This document shows, piece after piece, positions 23,643 to 34,600 of a stretch of 64,000 nucleotides of DNA. The notes beneath the pieces were generated by a model that did no database searches, was not told where the DNA came from, and worked only from the letters and a program-made list of their open reading frames with translations. Source of the stretch: Ricinus communis (lineage: Eukaryota; Streptophyta; Magnoliopsida; Malpighiales; Euphorbiaceae). The stretch lies in NCBI RefSeq assembly GCF_019578655.1, contig NC_063263.1, positions 21,699,001-21,763,000 of the forward strand. The letters are read 5' to 3'. The translations under genes were made by a program, and so were the position numbers. Numbering within the stretch: the stretch's first letter is position 1; the number at the start of each line of letters is the position of its first letter.

Positions 23643-23731
23643 ATATAGTAAAATAAGATATGAGTTTGAGCTATAGAAGCTACGCTCATAGACTCGAGCT
23701 GGTGTAAACTTTCTATCTCACTTTGATTTAG

Positions 23732-24062
23732 GGACTACACCTGTTTAATTTTAGGGATCACACCCATCTAGATTGAAGAACTACACTTGTTTGATTGAAG
23801 GACCATGCTTGCTCGAGTGAAGGACTACACCTACTTGATTAAGGGATTACACCTACTTGATTGAAGAATTGTACCTAATTAATTAAAGGACTATGCTTGC
23901 TTGATTGGAGGACTACGTCTGATTGATTAAGGGACTATGCTTGCTTGTTTGAAGGAGTACGCCTGCTTGATTGGAGGACTACGTCTACCTAATTAAGGGA
24001 CTATTCCTGCTTGTTTAAAGGACTACGCCTGCTTGATTAAAGGACTACACTTGCTTGATTGG
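23732..24062 (-). repeat. 22-bp minisatellite, 15 copies, in A2
   Basis: Units of the type GGACTACGCCTGCTTGATTGAA repeat with near-constant 22-bp length for 331 bp. On the minus strand the unit contains CAAGCAGGCGTAGTCC, the same core as the 25-bp array of A1, but the monomer length differs. Confidence 0.88.
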
Positions 24063-24120
24063 TTGAGTTCCCACTTCCAAGTGTTGAATTTGATTTTGGA
24101 TTGATAAATCCCACTTCTAG

Positions 24121-24780
24121 ATGTAATTTGATTGATCTTTGTTCTTAAGTGACTGAATTGGTAATTTGCCCATATGAGGACTAAAATGTGATTTTGGACA
24201 TCAGGGACTAGAATGGCACTTCTGCCTACCTTAGGATATATTTAAATCTTCTTATCCATTCTTTCTTACTTTCTCTTTAAACCCTTTACCTTATTTCTTT
24301 GATTTATTCTTTAATTTTTGACTAAATTCTATTAAATTTGTCTCGAAATGGCTAGTTCCTTTTTAAGATTTGCAGAACGCACCCTAAACGCACCAGATTG
24401 AGACTTTTCAACACCTATCTCGAGCCAAAATGACCTTAGGCTGGTGAAAGGGGAGGAAATCCCCATTTTGGCCAAATTGAGCATTCACTCGACATTTTTG
24501 TTCATAGATTAAGTATTTTTTTTCTACACTAAACTCCTTTATCTATCATTTGTACACTCGAAAACCATATAATTTATTGAAAAATGCAAAGATTAAAGAA
24601 AATAGGGTTGCCCTAACCTGAACAGCTGATCGGCTCTGTGTAGTGCCGATCGGCTTTGTGTAGTCCGATCGATTTTGTATAGTGTCGATTGATTTTGCAT
24701 AGTCTGATTGGATGTGCAGGGGCCGAAAATTGACTATTCATATTGTTTTTCGAAGAAAAACTTGGAAATAATTAGGGTAC
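24121..24780. other. Unassigned repeat-like DNA with a 20-bp GATCGGCT array
   Basis: Contains a CT-rich stretch near 24260-24310 and four diverged 20-bp units of the type GCCGATCGGCTTTGTGTAGT (24628-24712). It was continuous with the segment after 26555 before the solo LTR A3 arrived. No gene was recognised. Confidence 0.5.
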
Positions 24781-26550
24781 TATGAGCGGCAGTTTCGGGC
24801 GTACACACAAGTGTCTTTAGCGATTGCGAATCTATAATGCTTCTTAACCTATTCGGGAACATGCTAACTAGTCACTAAGACTACCTCGGAGATGGGAGTT
24901 GCCACCCGGGTAATCATCGGGACACTTTTACTAATGAGTGGCATTTCTCATATTCCATAAGGAAGCTTACGCCACAAATCCAAAGATGGATCTAGAGGTT
25001 AACTTCCTTATTTGTGTATATTAGTCTTTAATTTTATTTTTAACAAATCATTCCCTATAAATACAATAATTCATACATAGGTATACCAAACAATACACAT
25101 AATTTACCTAGATCTAACCTATTTTATTCAAGCCCAGCTCACATTAGAGTTCTCAAACTAACTTACTAACAAATTATGTATATAGCCCACCTAGTCTAGC
25201 CCAAGCTTTGATTTTCAACCTTTAAGTTTAATGGACTATTTATTATGACAAGGGCCACTTTGTGCGAACCTATTTATAATATAATCCAATCCCAACTAAA
25301 ACATGGCAAGGCCCACTAAGTTTACTTCAATTTTAGAGTTTAAGCTCAATTAATATTTATTAGCCTAATGGACTATAATTTTCATGTTGGGTCCAATTTT
25401 AACCTAAAGTCTATATGTCCGTTTTTAATTACACAGTCATGTTATAATTATTTATTATGCATTAAACCATGAAATAAACAAAATAAAGAGCATAATATAA
25501 ACCTAACTATTATAACTCGGCCTACAACTAAAATTGCAAAGAAAAAGCCATAAAATCTAACTACAGTACACAAAAACAATGAACATACATCAAACCTCAC
25601 AAAACACAAAAAAATTGGGGCGAAGAAGTGTAGAGCTGATCAGTTATAGACATAGAACCGATTGGCTCTAGGGCATCGAGGCTGGCTTTTTTGACTTATG
25701 TGTATTCTTCACATCCCATAGCCAATTTTTAACATGCACATAGAGTAAGAATTGATTAGAATATGAAAGAAATAAAATAAAAATGAAATAGGAATAGCAA
25801 ATAATAATTGATTGAGTCAGAAACCCTAAAAACTGACACACAATCTTAAAAACTGAAAACATAATAAACAAAGATAGCAGATTAATCATATAATCCTAAT
25901 AAACTAATTTGCTTACAAAATCATAATGAAAATAGAAATCTAATATAAGTTTTCTCAAATCGATCTTAGCTTCTGTAACTTTTCTCTATGGTTGTCCACT
26001 CTAGTTTTTTTCTTTGTTGTTTTTTCTCCTCCTTTTTTTATAACCCTTAGGTACCTCTTTCTATTTATAGAGGTAGGGTTTCAAATAAAATTTTAGACAA
26101 GATAATCTCATAATCTTTTAGAAAAATAAGTTGATAAATATCCAATATTAATCCTTTAAAATTTGAATAAATATCACTAAAAATCCATGATTATCATCAA
26201 TTACCTTATAGAATTTGTATCTAGATGTAAAAGCATCTCGAAAAAAATGATGTCGAAGGAGAAAACCCTAATCAACATTGTGTAAAGCCGATCGGCTCTA
26301 CATATAGGACGTTCAAAAAATACAATTAGGTCCCTAAACTTGTGAAATCCATCATTTTGACCCTTAAACTTTATTTTTCTTGACAATTAACTCCAAATTG
26401 ATTTTAAAAAGGTAATTTTAGTGGGATTAACCTTAACCTTGACCTCAGATTCGCTCATCCTTTATCTCTCAAGAAGTGAGAAGGTAGTAACTTTCATCAC
26501 ATAATTCTATGTAGTTCCCTTGATATATATATATAAAATGGGTGCTGAAA
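24781..26550 (-). mobile_element. A3: solo LTR of family A
   Basis: 1,770 bp, read on the minus strand from TTTCAGCACCC (TGTCAGTACCC in A1) to GCCGCTCATA. GGTAC stands on both sides (24776-24780 and 26551-26555). No internal sequence adjoins it, so this is a solo LTR left by recombination. Confidence 0.83.
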
Positions 26551-26618
26551 GGTACTTACCTGCTTTGGACTTTGATATGTGTGCATGTGTATTTATACAT
26601 GTTTTTACATTTTTCAGA

Positions 26619-26935
26619 GTGACACTTTGTCAATACAATTTGCTAAAAACTTCTATAGTGCCCATGAGTGGTCTGATGAGCTCCCGAGCTCCATTCAGGC
26701 TCGTATTGGTGACACTAGGTTCCGTTGGTTTGCTGCCACATTAGCTTCTTCGACTAGGAAGAGCGAGCATAACTCGATGTATGCACTACTCGAAAGATGG
26801 ATGGACACCAGCCATACCTTCTATACCCTAGTTGAAGAGTTAACATTATTTCCACTCTTTTTTGCTGCTATTACAAGGATTGACTTCACAAGTACCCTTG
26901 TACCTTTTGATGATGCTACATATGATTAGAGGTCC
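26619..26935 (+). pseudogene. Plant mobile domain (PMD) fragment
   Basis: An open stretch after a TTTTTCAG acceptor-like site (about 26618) reads F-R-W-F-A near 26730. It then has L-L-E-R-W-M-D-T-S-H-T-F, an E-L-T-L-F-P-L-F-F-A-A-I-T segment and V-P-F-D-D-A-T-Y before a stop at 26935. The order ERW..-T-x-T-F, E-x-T-x-x-P-L-D-F-A-A-I-T, V-P-F is the signature start of the plant mobile domain found in MAIN-like proteins and in transposable elements. Only about 100 residues remain, and no upstream exon was identified. Confidence 0.5.
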
Positions 26936-26954
26936 AATAATCGGAACTAGTATA

Positions 26955-28456
26955 TGCTCTAGATCTAGAGGAGGCTACATTCATTAAGCAACTAGACCTC
27001 TATTAATTTAAACATTCATTTAAGTAGAGAGTATTGGGAAACAATGAGAGAAGTCACTAAGAAAGAGCTTTGAATTAGGAAAGTTTTTCCTTAGAACAAC
27101 AAAAGATTTCCTCAACCCTAGATAATAGTGGATTCTCATCCGATCTTCAATTCAATCGCCTCATTATCTCTAGAGACTCACAGATCAGAAATCTACGGTG
27201 ACAACCCGAGGATTCCCCAAAATTCAACATGTATTGGATTTTGGATATGATAATTGGAATAGTTAGAGTAGCATGCTAGATTTATGGCTTTTCTTTAATA
27301 ATTATGTGATTCCATCAAGTTTTTAGGGTTGTATGATTAAAATTTAGAATCTGCCATGTGAAATTTTATTTACCTTATGTTAGTTTTTTGCTTTCTAGAG
27401 TTTGTATTATTTTATATTTTATGGCTTAATTTAATTTGTGTTTTATGTCCTTGGCTTTAATTTTCGAGTTTTGATCATATTTTTATCGCTTGTGCATGTT
27501 GAATCAGCTTCGGGGCGAGAAGATCGAAAAAAAGATGCAAAATCGGTCGTTACCAAGTCCTAGATCCAATTGGCTCTATGTAGTGCTGATCGGCTCTGCA
27601 CCAATTTTGGTCCTATTTTTTTTATTTTTAATGTGATTTTTTGCAATTTTTATACATTGTAACTTAGTTTATGCATTTTTCTTTTGATTTTTAGTTGTAG
27701 AAGGGTTGTAATAGCTAGATTTAATTTTCATGCACTTTATTTTTTGTTTTATTTTGGATGTATGCTAAATATCTGCTATTTGATTGCGTAATTAAAACTG
27801 GACATATAGACATTATGCCGTAAAATTAGATCCGACATGAAAATTATAGTCCTCTAGGTTAAGAAGATGGTACATTGGGCCTAAATTTAAAATTCATATA
27901 GACTTAGTGGGTTTTGCCATATTTTAATTGAAATTAATTTGACCATATTAGATTTAAGATCACTCAATTAGGTCTTTTCATAAAAGATAGTCTATTAGGG
28001 TTAAAGATTGAAAATCAAAGCATAACTTATAACTGGGCTAGACTAAGTGGACTTTGTATATAAATAATTAGTAAGTTAGGTTAATAATTTGGAGTATAGA
28101 CTCGGCTTTAATAAAATGAGTAGATTCAGGAGGACTTTAGATGTTGTAGTGCTTGATGTATAATAATTGTTGCATTTATAGGGAATAGCTCGTTAAACAA
28201 TAAAATTTAAGACAAATATACACAAATAAAAAAGTTGGCTTCCATATCTATCTCTGGATTTGTGACGTAAGCTTCCTTATGGAGTCGAGAAATATCACTC
28301 ACTAGTAAAAGTGTCTTGATGAATTACCTGAATGGCGACTCCCATCTCCGCACTAATCTCAATGACTAGTTAGTGTATTCTCAATTAGGTTGAAGAGCCT
28401 TGCAGTGCCGTAGTCATTAAAGACACTTGGGTGCACGCTCGAAACTGCCGCCCACA
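26955..28456 (+). mobile_element. A4: family-A LTR, 3' two thirds
   Basis: Matches A1 8016-9725 from the TCTAGAGGAGGCTACATTCATT stretch to the terminus GAAACTGCCGCCCACA. This copy keeps the canonical CA end. The first 0.6 kb of the LTR is missing and the PMD fragment lies there instead. Confidence 0.72.
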
Positions 28457-28739
28457 ACTTTTAAGGAAAAATATCTCACGTAGGAAACAATTGGATATTT
28501 AGGGGAGATTACTACTGTCATTACTATAGATTGAGTCTTGGGTAAGGATAAAAGGCTCTAACAAGTAAAGAAATATCCTTTTTTTACTCATCTCCCCACT
28601 AAAGTGTCCATATGAAGAAGGAAACTTACCTATTACTTGTGGGTGATGGCTAGCCAGTATTATAATTCCAAGGTTCGAGTGGAACCAAAGAACTAGTAAC
28701 TGACACTATTAAGGCTTATAGCCCCAAGGTGCACAATGT
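28457..28739. other. Unassigned 280-bp stretch
   Basis: Between two family-A pieces in opposite orientation. No coding signal or recognisable repeat. Confidence 0.4.
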
Positions 28740-30790
28740 GAAAATGGTGTAGTGATGCAAGAATAGCTTGTTAAATAATAAAACTAAAAATAATGATACA
28801 CTAGAATCAACTTCTCTTATCTCCAGCGGAGTCGTCACTATGGGCGAAGGAAGCACACCCAAGTGTCTTTAGCGACTACGACATTATAAGGCTTTTCAAC
28901 ACGCTAACTGGTCATAGAGACTAGCGCGGAGAAAGGGAGTCGCGGTTAATTCTCTAGGACACTTTTACTACTTGAATGGCGTTTCTAGATTCTATAAGGA
29001 AGCTTCGTCACATCTAGAGATGGATCTGTAAGCTAACTTCTTTCTTTTTATATCCTTACTTTTAATTTTATTGTTCAATATGATATTCCCTATAAACACA
29101 ATAATTATAGTTCTATAATTAATTATTGTAGCATATGTGAGGTTCACTTAAGTCTACCCCATTTTATCCCAATTCCTCTTTATTTTGTTAGCCTAGTTTT
29201 ACAATCTAATTACGAAGCCTACATAGTCTTGCCTAATTACATATTATGCTTTGATTATCAAGTATTTATACTAAGTGGACTACCATTTGCATGCCAAGAC
29301 CCAATTAGGTTATTATATTCTAAGTAAATTCATTAATTAATTTTAAGCATGGCAAGAACCCATTAAATCTAAATGGATTTTAATTTAGTCCCATATTACC
29401 AATATTTAACCTAATAGACTATAATTTACATATAAAGTCCAATTTTAGCTTATGTTTGGGTGATCATTTTTAATTTGCAATCAAGCATAAGATATTTGCC
29501 ATTCATATAATAAAGCCAAAAATAAACAAAGTAGTAAACCTAAATTATCATAGCCCTTCCTACAACTAATAAGCTTAAAAAACGATTAATCTAAGTCCAA
29601 CAAGGCAAAAAAAACGACAATATGGCTCAAAAATCTCGAAACATGACGACTTTGAAAAAAACTACTAAGGGTGACATCACAAAGCCGATCGACTAAATGC
29701 ACAGCCGATCGGCTCTAGCATTTCTAACCAGGCTGAATTTGCTTAACTTTGAGCTCCACTCCTATTTTCCTAAGGTTCATACACAGAGAACATATAGAAA
29801 ATATTTAATATTCATGCGATAACACGAAATTAAATTAATTTTAGGGCAAAGAAATTCATAATAATTAAATAATTAACATGCTTACAGTAAATAAAACTTC
29901 CTAACATTATCAGTTTCAAAACCCGAAAGCATAACATGATATAACATGCAAAATCATGTTAACCCCTAGATTTAATTGTATAAAATATAGAAGAACATTT
30001 AAAACAATTATATATAAACCTTTAACATGTTTTCAATAATATGAAATCATAAAAAGGATAAAAAAGATGTTGATAATGTTGGATTTTGTTACCATATTAT
30101 GCAAATCCTTGGATCTTATGTGAGGAGGAGGAAGTTGAATTAAATATTGGGTAGGAATCCAGAGTGTTTAGAGTTTGTGTTTGTGATTTTTGAAAGTGTG
30201 ATGAACTACCTAATACTTACGCCGTTCTCCATCAGTTGCCAAAAATAGTGTTCTTAGTTGTTGTGAATTGCTATCAATTTCTAAGAATTTCTAATCCTAA
30301 ACTCAAAGCCTCTTTTTCTACTTATAGAAGAAGGAATTTGGAAACCTTAGAGAGCCTTTTTGATATACGTTTTCAAATCTGATAATATCGATAATTAAAA
30401 AAAATTAGTTTAGACTTATCGAAGTGTTTTATTGATAAATACCAAATAAATCCTTAAAAAACTATTTTAAACTCGAATTGTTATTAATAAAAGATTTTAG
30501 ATATGTATTTTTACTAATTTTGGTGTTTTAAATCTAGAAATTACGCGAAACAATGTTGAATATCAAAATTGAAACTAATCGAGACTATGTAAGACTCTAC
30601 ATAGAGGCAACCTGCTCTATGCTGAGCCGATAGGCTCAAGAGGCCAAAAGTTTTAAATTTTTTTATGTTTTAGTCCTTAATTAGGATTCGACAATCCTCA
30701 ATCTCTTAAGACTTGAGCAAAACAGTAAATTTTATCATCGAATTATTCGTAATTCCCTCAATATCTATATCCGAAAAACAGGTGTTGACA
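28740..30790 (-). mobile_element. A5: family-A 5' LTR with primer-binding site and about 100 bp of internal DNA
   Basis: The LTR is 30790-28839 on the minus strand (TGTCAACACC... to ...CGCCCATA, 1,952 bp). It is followed by TGACGACTCCGCTGGAGATAAGAGAA, which matches the A1 primer-binding site and leader at 3026-3050. The match to A1 internal sequence continues to about 28740, where the element is cut. It ends only about 0.7 kb upstream of the SERRATE leader. Confidence 0.78.
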
Positions 30791-31483
30791 GCAGGCTTGT
30801 GAATATTGTTTCTTTGAGGTCCGCTAACAAGTTCGACTTGCTCGAGAATTTTATATGTAAAAATTTATATATTCTCCAAAGTAGATGGGACTCAATCAAA
30901 ATTTTAGGCTCCGTATAAAGGGACTTGAACCAGGCTCAAGCGAAGTCTTGGAAAGTGCAAGCCTGACTAAGCCTGGTCCAACCCTTTTGAACAACTCTAA
31001 TAATCAAAATAATAGCAACAGTGACACAACACACGAATAGACAATTAGTATATTTAATTTTATAAATAAATTAAATTATATACATCAATTTATTAAGAGA
31101 AATATATACTTAAAAATAGTCAAATCACAAACACATTTCTTTATAATTTCTCTTTTTTTTTTCTTGGATCTCTTTTGTCACACTTATTAACACATATAAA
31201 AAAAATAAAAACTTTTTATTTAGTTTTTTTATTTTTCAGTTTGAATTCTTAACTTTTATTTTATTTGATAAAATTTTATTTTGATTATTATATATATCAC
31301 AAATTTATTACACATATTTTATAAAAATTTTATTTGTTATGTTGAGTTCATATTGAAATAAAATAATAAAATAAAAGTTGAAGGGTTTAATAAAATAAAA
31401 CTGAAGGGTTGAAGGCCTTAAAAGTATATTTGCCCAAAAGAGAAAACAGTACAAACATACGATACGATACACTACTCATCTTC
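30791..31483 (+). promoter_or_regulatory. Upstream region of SERRATE
   Basis: AT-rich, with repeat fragments near 30800-31000 and 31200-31410. The retained promoter between element A5 and the gene is therefore at most about 0.7 kb. No TATA box can be assigned with confidence. A TAGGGTTT (telo-box type) word lies in the leader at about 31522. Confidence 0.4.
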
Positions 31484-31630
31484 ATGTCATTTTTGCCCTC
31501 TTTCTTTTATTTCTTCTTTTCTAGGGTTTCACCAAAATCTCCTTCAACTCAAATCTCCACCACCAAATCACCCACGCCATCGCCATCGCCATCGCCATCG
31601 CCATCGCCACCATATGGCCGAAGTCATTAA
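31484..31630 (+). CDS. Upstream ORF overlapping the SERRATE start
   Basis: An ATG at 31484 opens 48 codons that end with TAA at 31628-31630, 14 bases past the SERRATE ATG and in another frame. The peptide has an aromatic N-terminus and a Ser-Pro repeat, the latter encoded by the GCCATC hexamers. If the mRNA starts upstream of 31484, such an overlapping uORF would reduce translation from the main start. Whether it lies in the mRNA is not known from sequence. Confidence 0.4.
   Translation: MSFLPSFFYFFFSRVSPKSPSTQISTTKSPTPSPSPSPSPSPPYGRSH
31576..31605 (+). repeat. (GCCATC)5 hexanucleotide repeat in the SERRATE leader
   Basis: Five perfect copies of GCCATC followed by GCCACC, ending 8 bases before the SERRATE ATG. 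It adds to the GC content just before the start codon and can vary in copy number. Confidence 0.9.
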
Positions 31631-34600
31631 CATGCCTGTCGATTCTCTTGACCGCCGTGGCCGCGAACGCGACCGCAAAGAGAAATCCTCAGCCGACGAT
31701 CCACAATCGTCCTCTCCACCGCCACCTCATCCACACCAAAATAATTCTAGACGACGCGACAGAGATTCTAGAGATAGAGACTTTGATAGGCCGCCTCCGC
31801 CTCCACAGAATCGACGTGATTTTTACGAAAGGAATCATAATCACCATCGCTCTCCTCCTCTGCCACCGAGAGAGAGGGAGAGAGAGTATAAGAGAAGGAA
31901 CAGTTTAAGTCCTCCTCCGATACCATATAGAGATAGGAGACATTCGCCTCCGGCTAGAAGATCACCGCCTTATAAGAGGTCGAGGAGAGATGATGGAGGG
32001 TATGATGGGAGGAGAGGGAGCCCTAGAGGTGGTTTTGGACCTGGTGATAGAAGGTTAGTAAGCTTCTGGATTTTTTCATGATTGATTGAGTGATCAGAGG
32101 AATAATGAAAATTGTGTACAACTGAGAATTCAGGAGTTTCTTGTAATGCTTCTTATCCTTTGGGTCTTTGATTGTGAATATTGGGTCTTTTGCATTCATG
32201 CATTTTTTGGGCTTTAGTTTTTCGAATTAAAAACGTTGAATGAAAAACACAACAGAACTACAGCTCAATTAAAAAGGCTCCTCTTCTCTGTGGTAGGTTT
32301 AGCTTCTTGCATCTCTTTTTTGCTTTTCTTGTATCAAACTGTATGTTTTTAACTTGCAATTGATTGGGTAAGTAGATCCTAACATATCCTCTATTCATTA
32401 CAAACTGAAAGTTCATAGATATGAAACTTAGGTTTAAAGAAGACTACCAATAAAAAAAGTACAGATAATACAGGAGTTAACTGATATGTTGCAAATTCTA
32501 GGGATGAATATTGTTGACATACAGAAAATCTGGAATAAGAAATATGAAGTATCCCTATTAAGCTTAGATGTCATATTACCATTTACATGCTATTTTTACC
32601 TTGAAGTGTTCGCATGGAATAACTCGCCTAGTGAAGAAATTTAGGTTACCATCTGTGTAGGACTTCAAGATATATATGGATAGTCCATTTTATTTTATTT
32701 AGTTTGCCAGCATATCAATTTTTCGCTTTGAAGTACCCATAGAAAAATTCCACTCCTGGTTTGAATAGCTTATAAACTTGGCTTCCTCAAGTTACCTTTA
32801 AGCCTTAAGTGTACTGCTGTGACATTGGACAATATTGTAAATATGCTGGAGTTACTATATTATATGAATTATTAAAGCTCAGTCCTCTATGGTTTTGGAT
32901 TGATCAATCTATCACTGTGATCAAGCAATGGACGAAGCCTTGCATTTGGATGCCTGCTTTGTGGATAAAGTTATTATTACTGTGTTATGACTGCCTGTTA
33001 TAGGTACTAGGCTGATAGTTAAAGGATAAAAAGGACTTGTTTTTGAGAGAGAACTCTTTGGTCTCTTGAATTTTATTATGAATTTTATAAACATGAATCT
33101 TTTCTTCTGAAAAGTTTCCTTGCCTCTTCCTCTGCATAATCAATGAAATACAACTTCGTTAGGAAATTAGCTTAGTGACTACCCCTCGCACAACTGAACC
33201 ACAAATTTAGCAACACATGAAAGGAAATACAACAGCTAAAAACTGATGTTAAATTGCTGACTGCCTAGGTGCTTACATATGATTCAATAAAAATCGAAAT
33301 AATTGGTTGAATCGAACTGATTTCATAACATGATGATTTTGGTTTTGTCGAGCTACTTTATTACTCATGGATAGTTTGTTGACTGGGCTCCTTAGATTGA
33401 TTTCAATCCTCTAAGGTGATACCTCGTCAGTGTTGAAACAGATTCATTCAGGAGAAATTTATTTGCTTTAAATTTGTATCATGATAGGAGGCTATTCTAG
33501 CTAATTGAGAATGGTCAATCGTCAAAACATGAAAAGTATTATCATGATTGTTTATTTATAGTCCTACAGTGTTCTAATTTATGTCATTCATCTCACATTT
33601 AACCTTGGTGTCTGATTGGATTGTTTAATGAATTGTTTAGTTGAGGTAGGATTGATTGGAATGAAATTAAATATTAATTTGGAAAATTTGCATATATTAC
33701 TTTGTTAGTAAAAATGACTTCCCTAAACATGGATAGTTGATCTTGAACTATAAAATGGGTGTTTCTTTTTTTTAATTGTCATGATGCTCTGCGCATTTAG
33801 TTCATTAATGGACTGCTCCACTGCATGTTTGATGTTATTGTACCTCGGTAAAAGGTGACTTTTTCTGTTATATAAGTTTGTGTCCACTCTTCCATTGTAC
33901 TTTGTATCTGTTCATAGGGTCTTTGCTTATCTCCCAACTCCATACCTATTTGTAGGATATTCTCTTACATCCCTCATAGCGTCATTTTTTTGCCCTTTTG
34001 TCAGTTTATAGATTTTTCCATGTCCTTTTATTTGCTTCTTTGGGTTGGAGAGCCCTTTTATGCAAACTTGCTAATTTTAGTAATTGTTTGATGGTGTAGG
34101 TTTGGTTATGATTATGGCGGTGGATATGAACGCGAGATGGGGGGTAGGCCTGGGTATCCCGATGACCGGCCTCGTGGCCGGTACATGGGTCGTGCTGGTG
34201 GATATCAAAGTGGTCCCTCTGGTATATACCAAGTGCTTCGAGATTTGTTGCAATTTAAATATCATGTGCTTTGGTTTGTTTAGCACGGATACAGTTTGAT
34301 AGTTTTTCAAACCTTTAGTAACAGATATAAGAGAAATGACATGCATTTGAACCTACAGTGCCAATATTGACTCTTGAGGCTATTAGACCATATGTGCTGC
34401 TGAAGGGATCAAAACATTTTGATTAGAAGCTTTTTGTAGTTACATGTCTTTCCTCCATAAAAAAAGCATATAATGTAATTTAACAAAAGGTCAATTAAGC
34501 ATGGATTTAGGCTTATTTAGTTAACATTTTTCTATCACAAACAAGCACTAGAGATGTAGGAAATCAAGTTTTCTAATTCATCCTTTTGCCATCACTTGTC

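Larger units (their letters stand above)
21345..24120 (-). mobile_element. A2: 3' end of a family-A (Tat-like) element, split by solo LTR E
   Basis: Reading on the minus strand: a 3' untranslated minisatellite (24062-23732), internal sequence, a purine tract (complement of 22062-22076, CTGGGGCGAAC) and the first 0.7 kb of the 3' LTR (22061-21345). The internal stretch is interrupted by element E and resumes after its ATATA site copy. The right limit is uncertain; CACTTCC-type words resembling the second A1 minisatellite run to about 24120. Confidence 0.65.

Noticed and set aside
23732..24062. Regular short repeats, CRISPR-like at first sight
   Set aside because: Head-to-tail monomers with no spacers, in a plant retroelement.
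28660..28690. GGTTCGAGTGGAACC, like a tRNA B box
   Set aside because: No A box or cloverleaf around it. No tRNA gene was found anywhere in the window.
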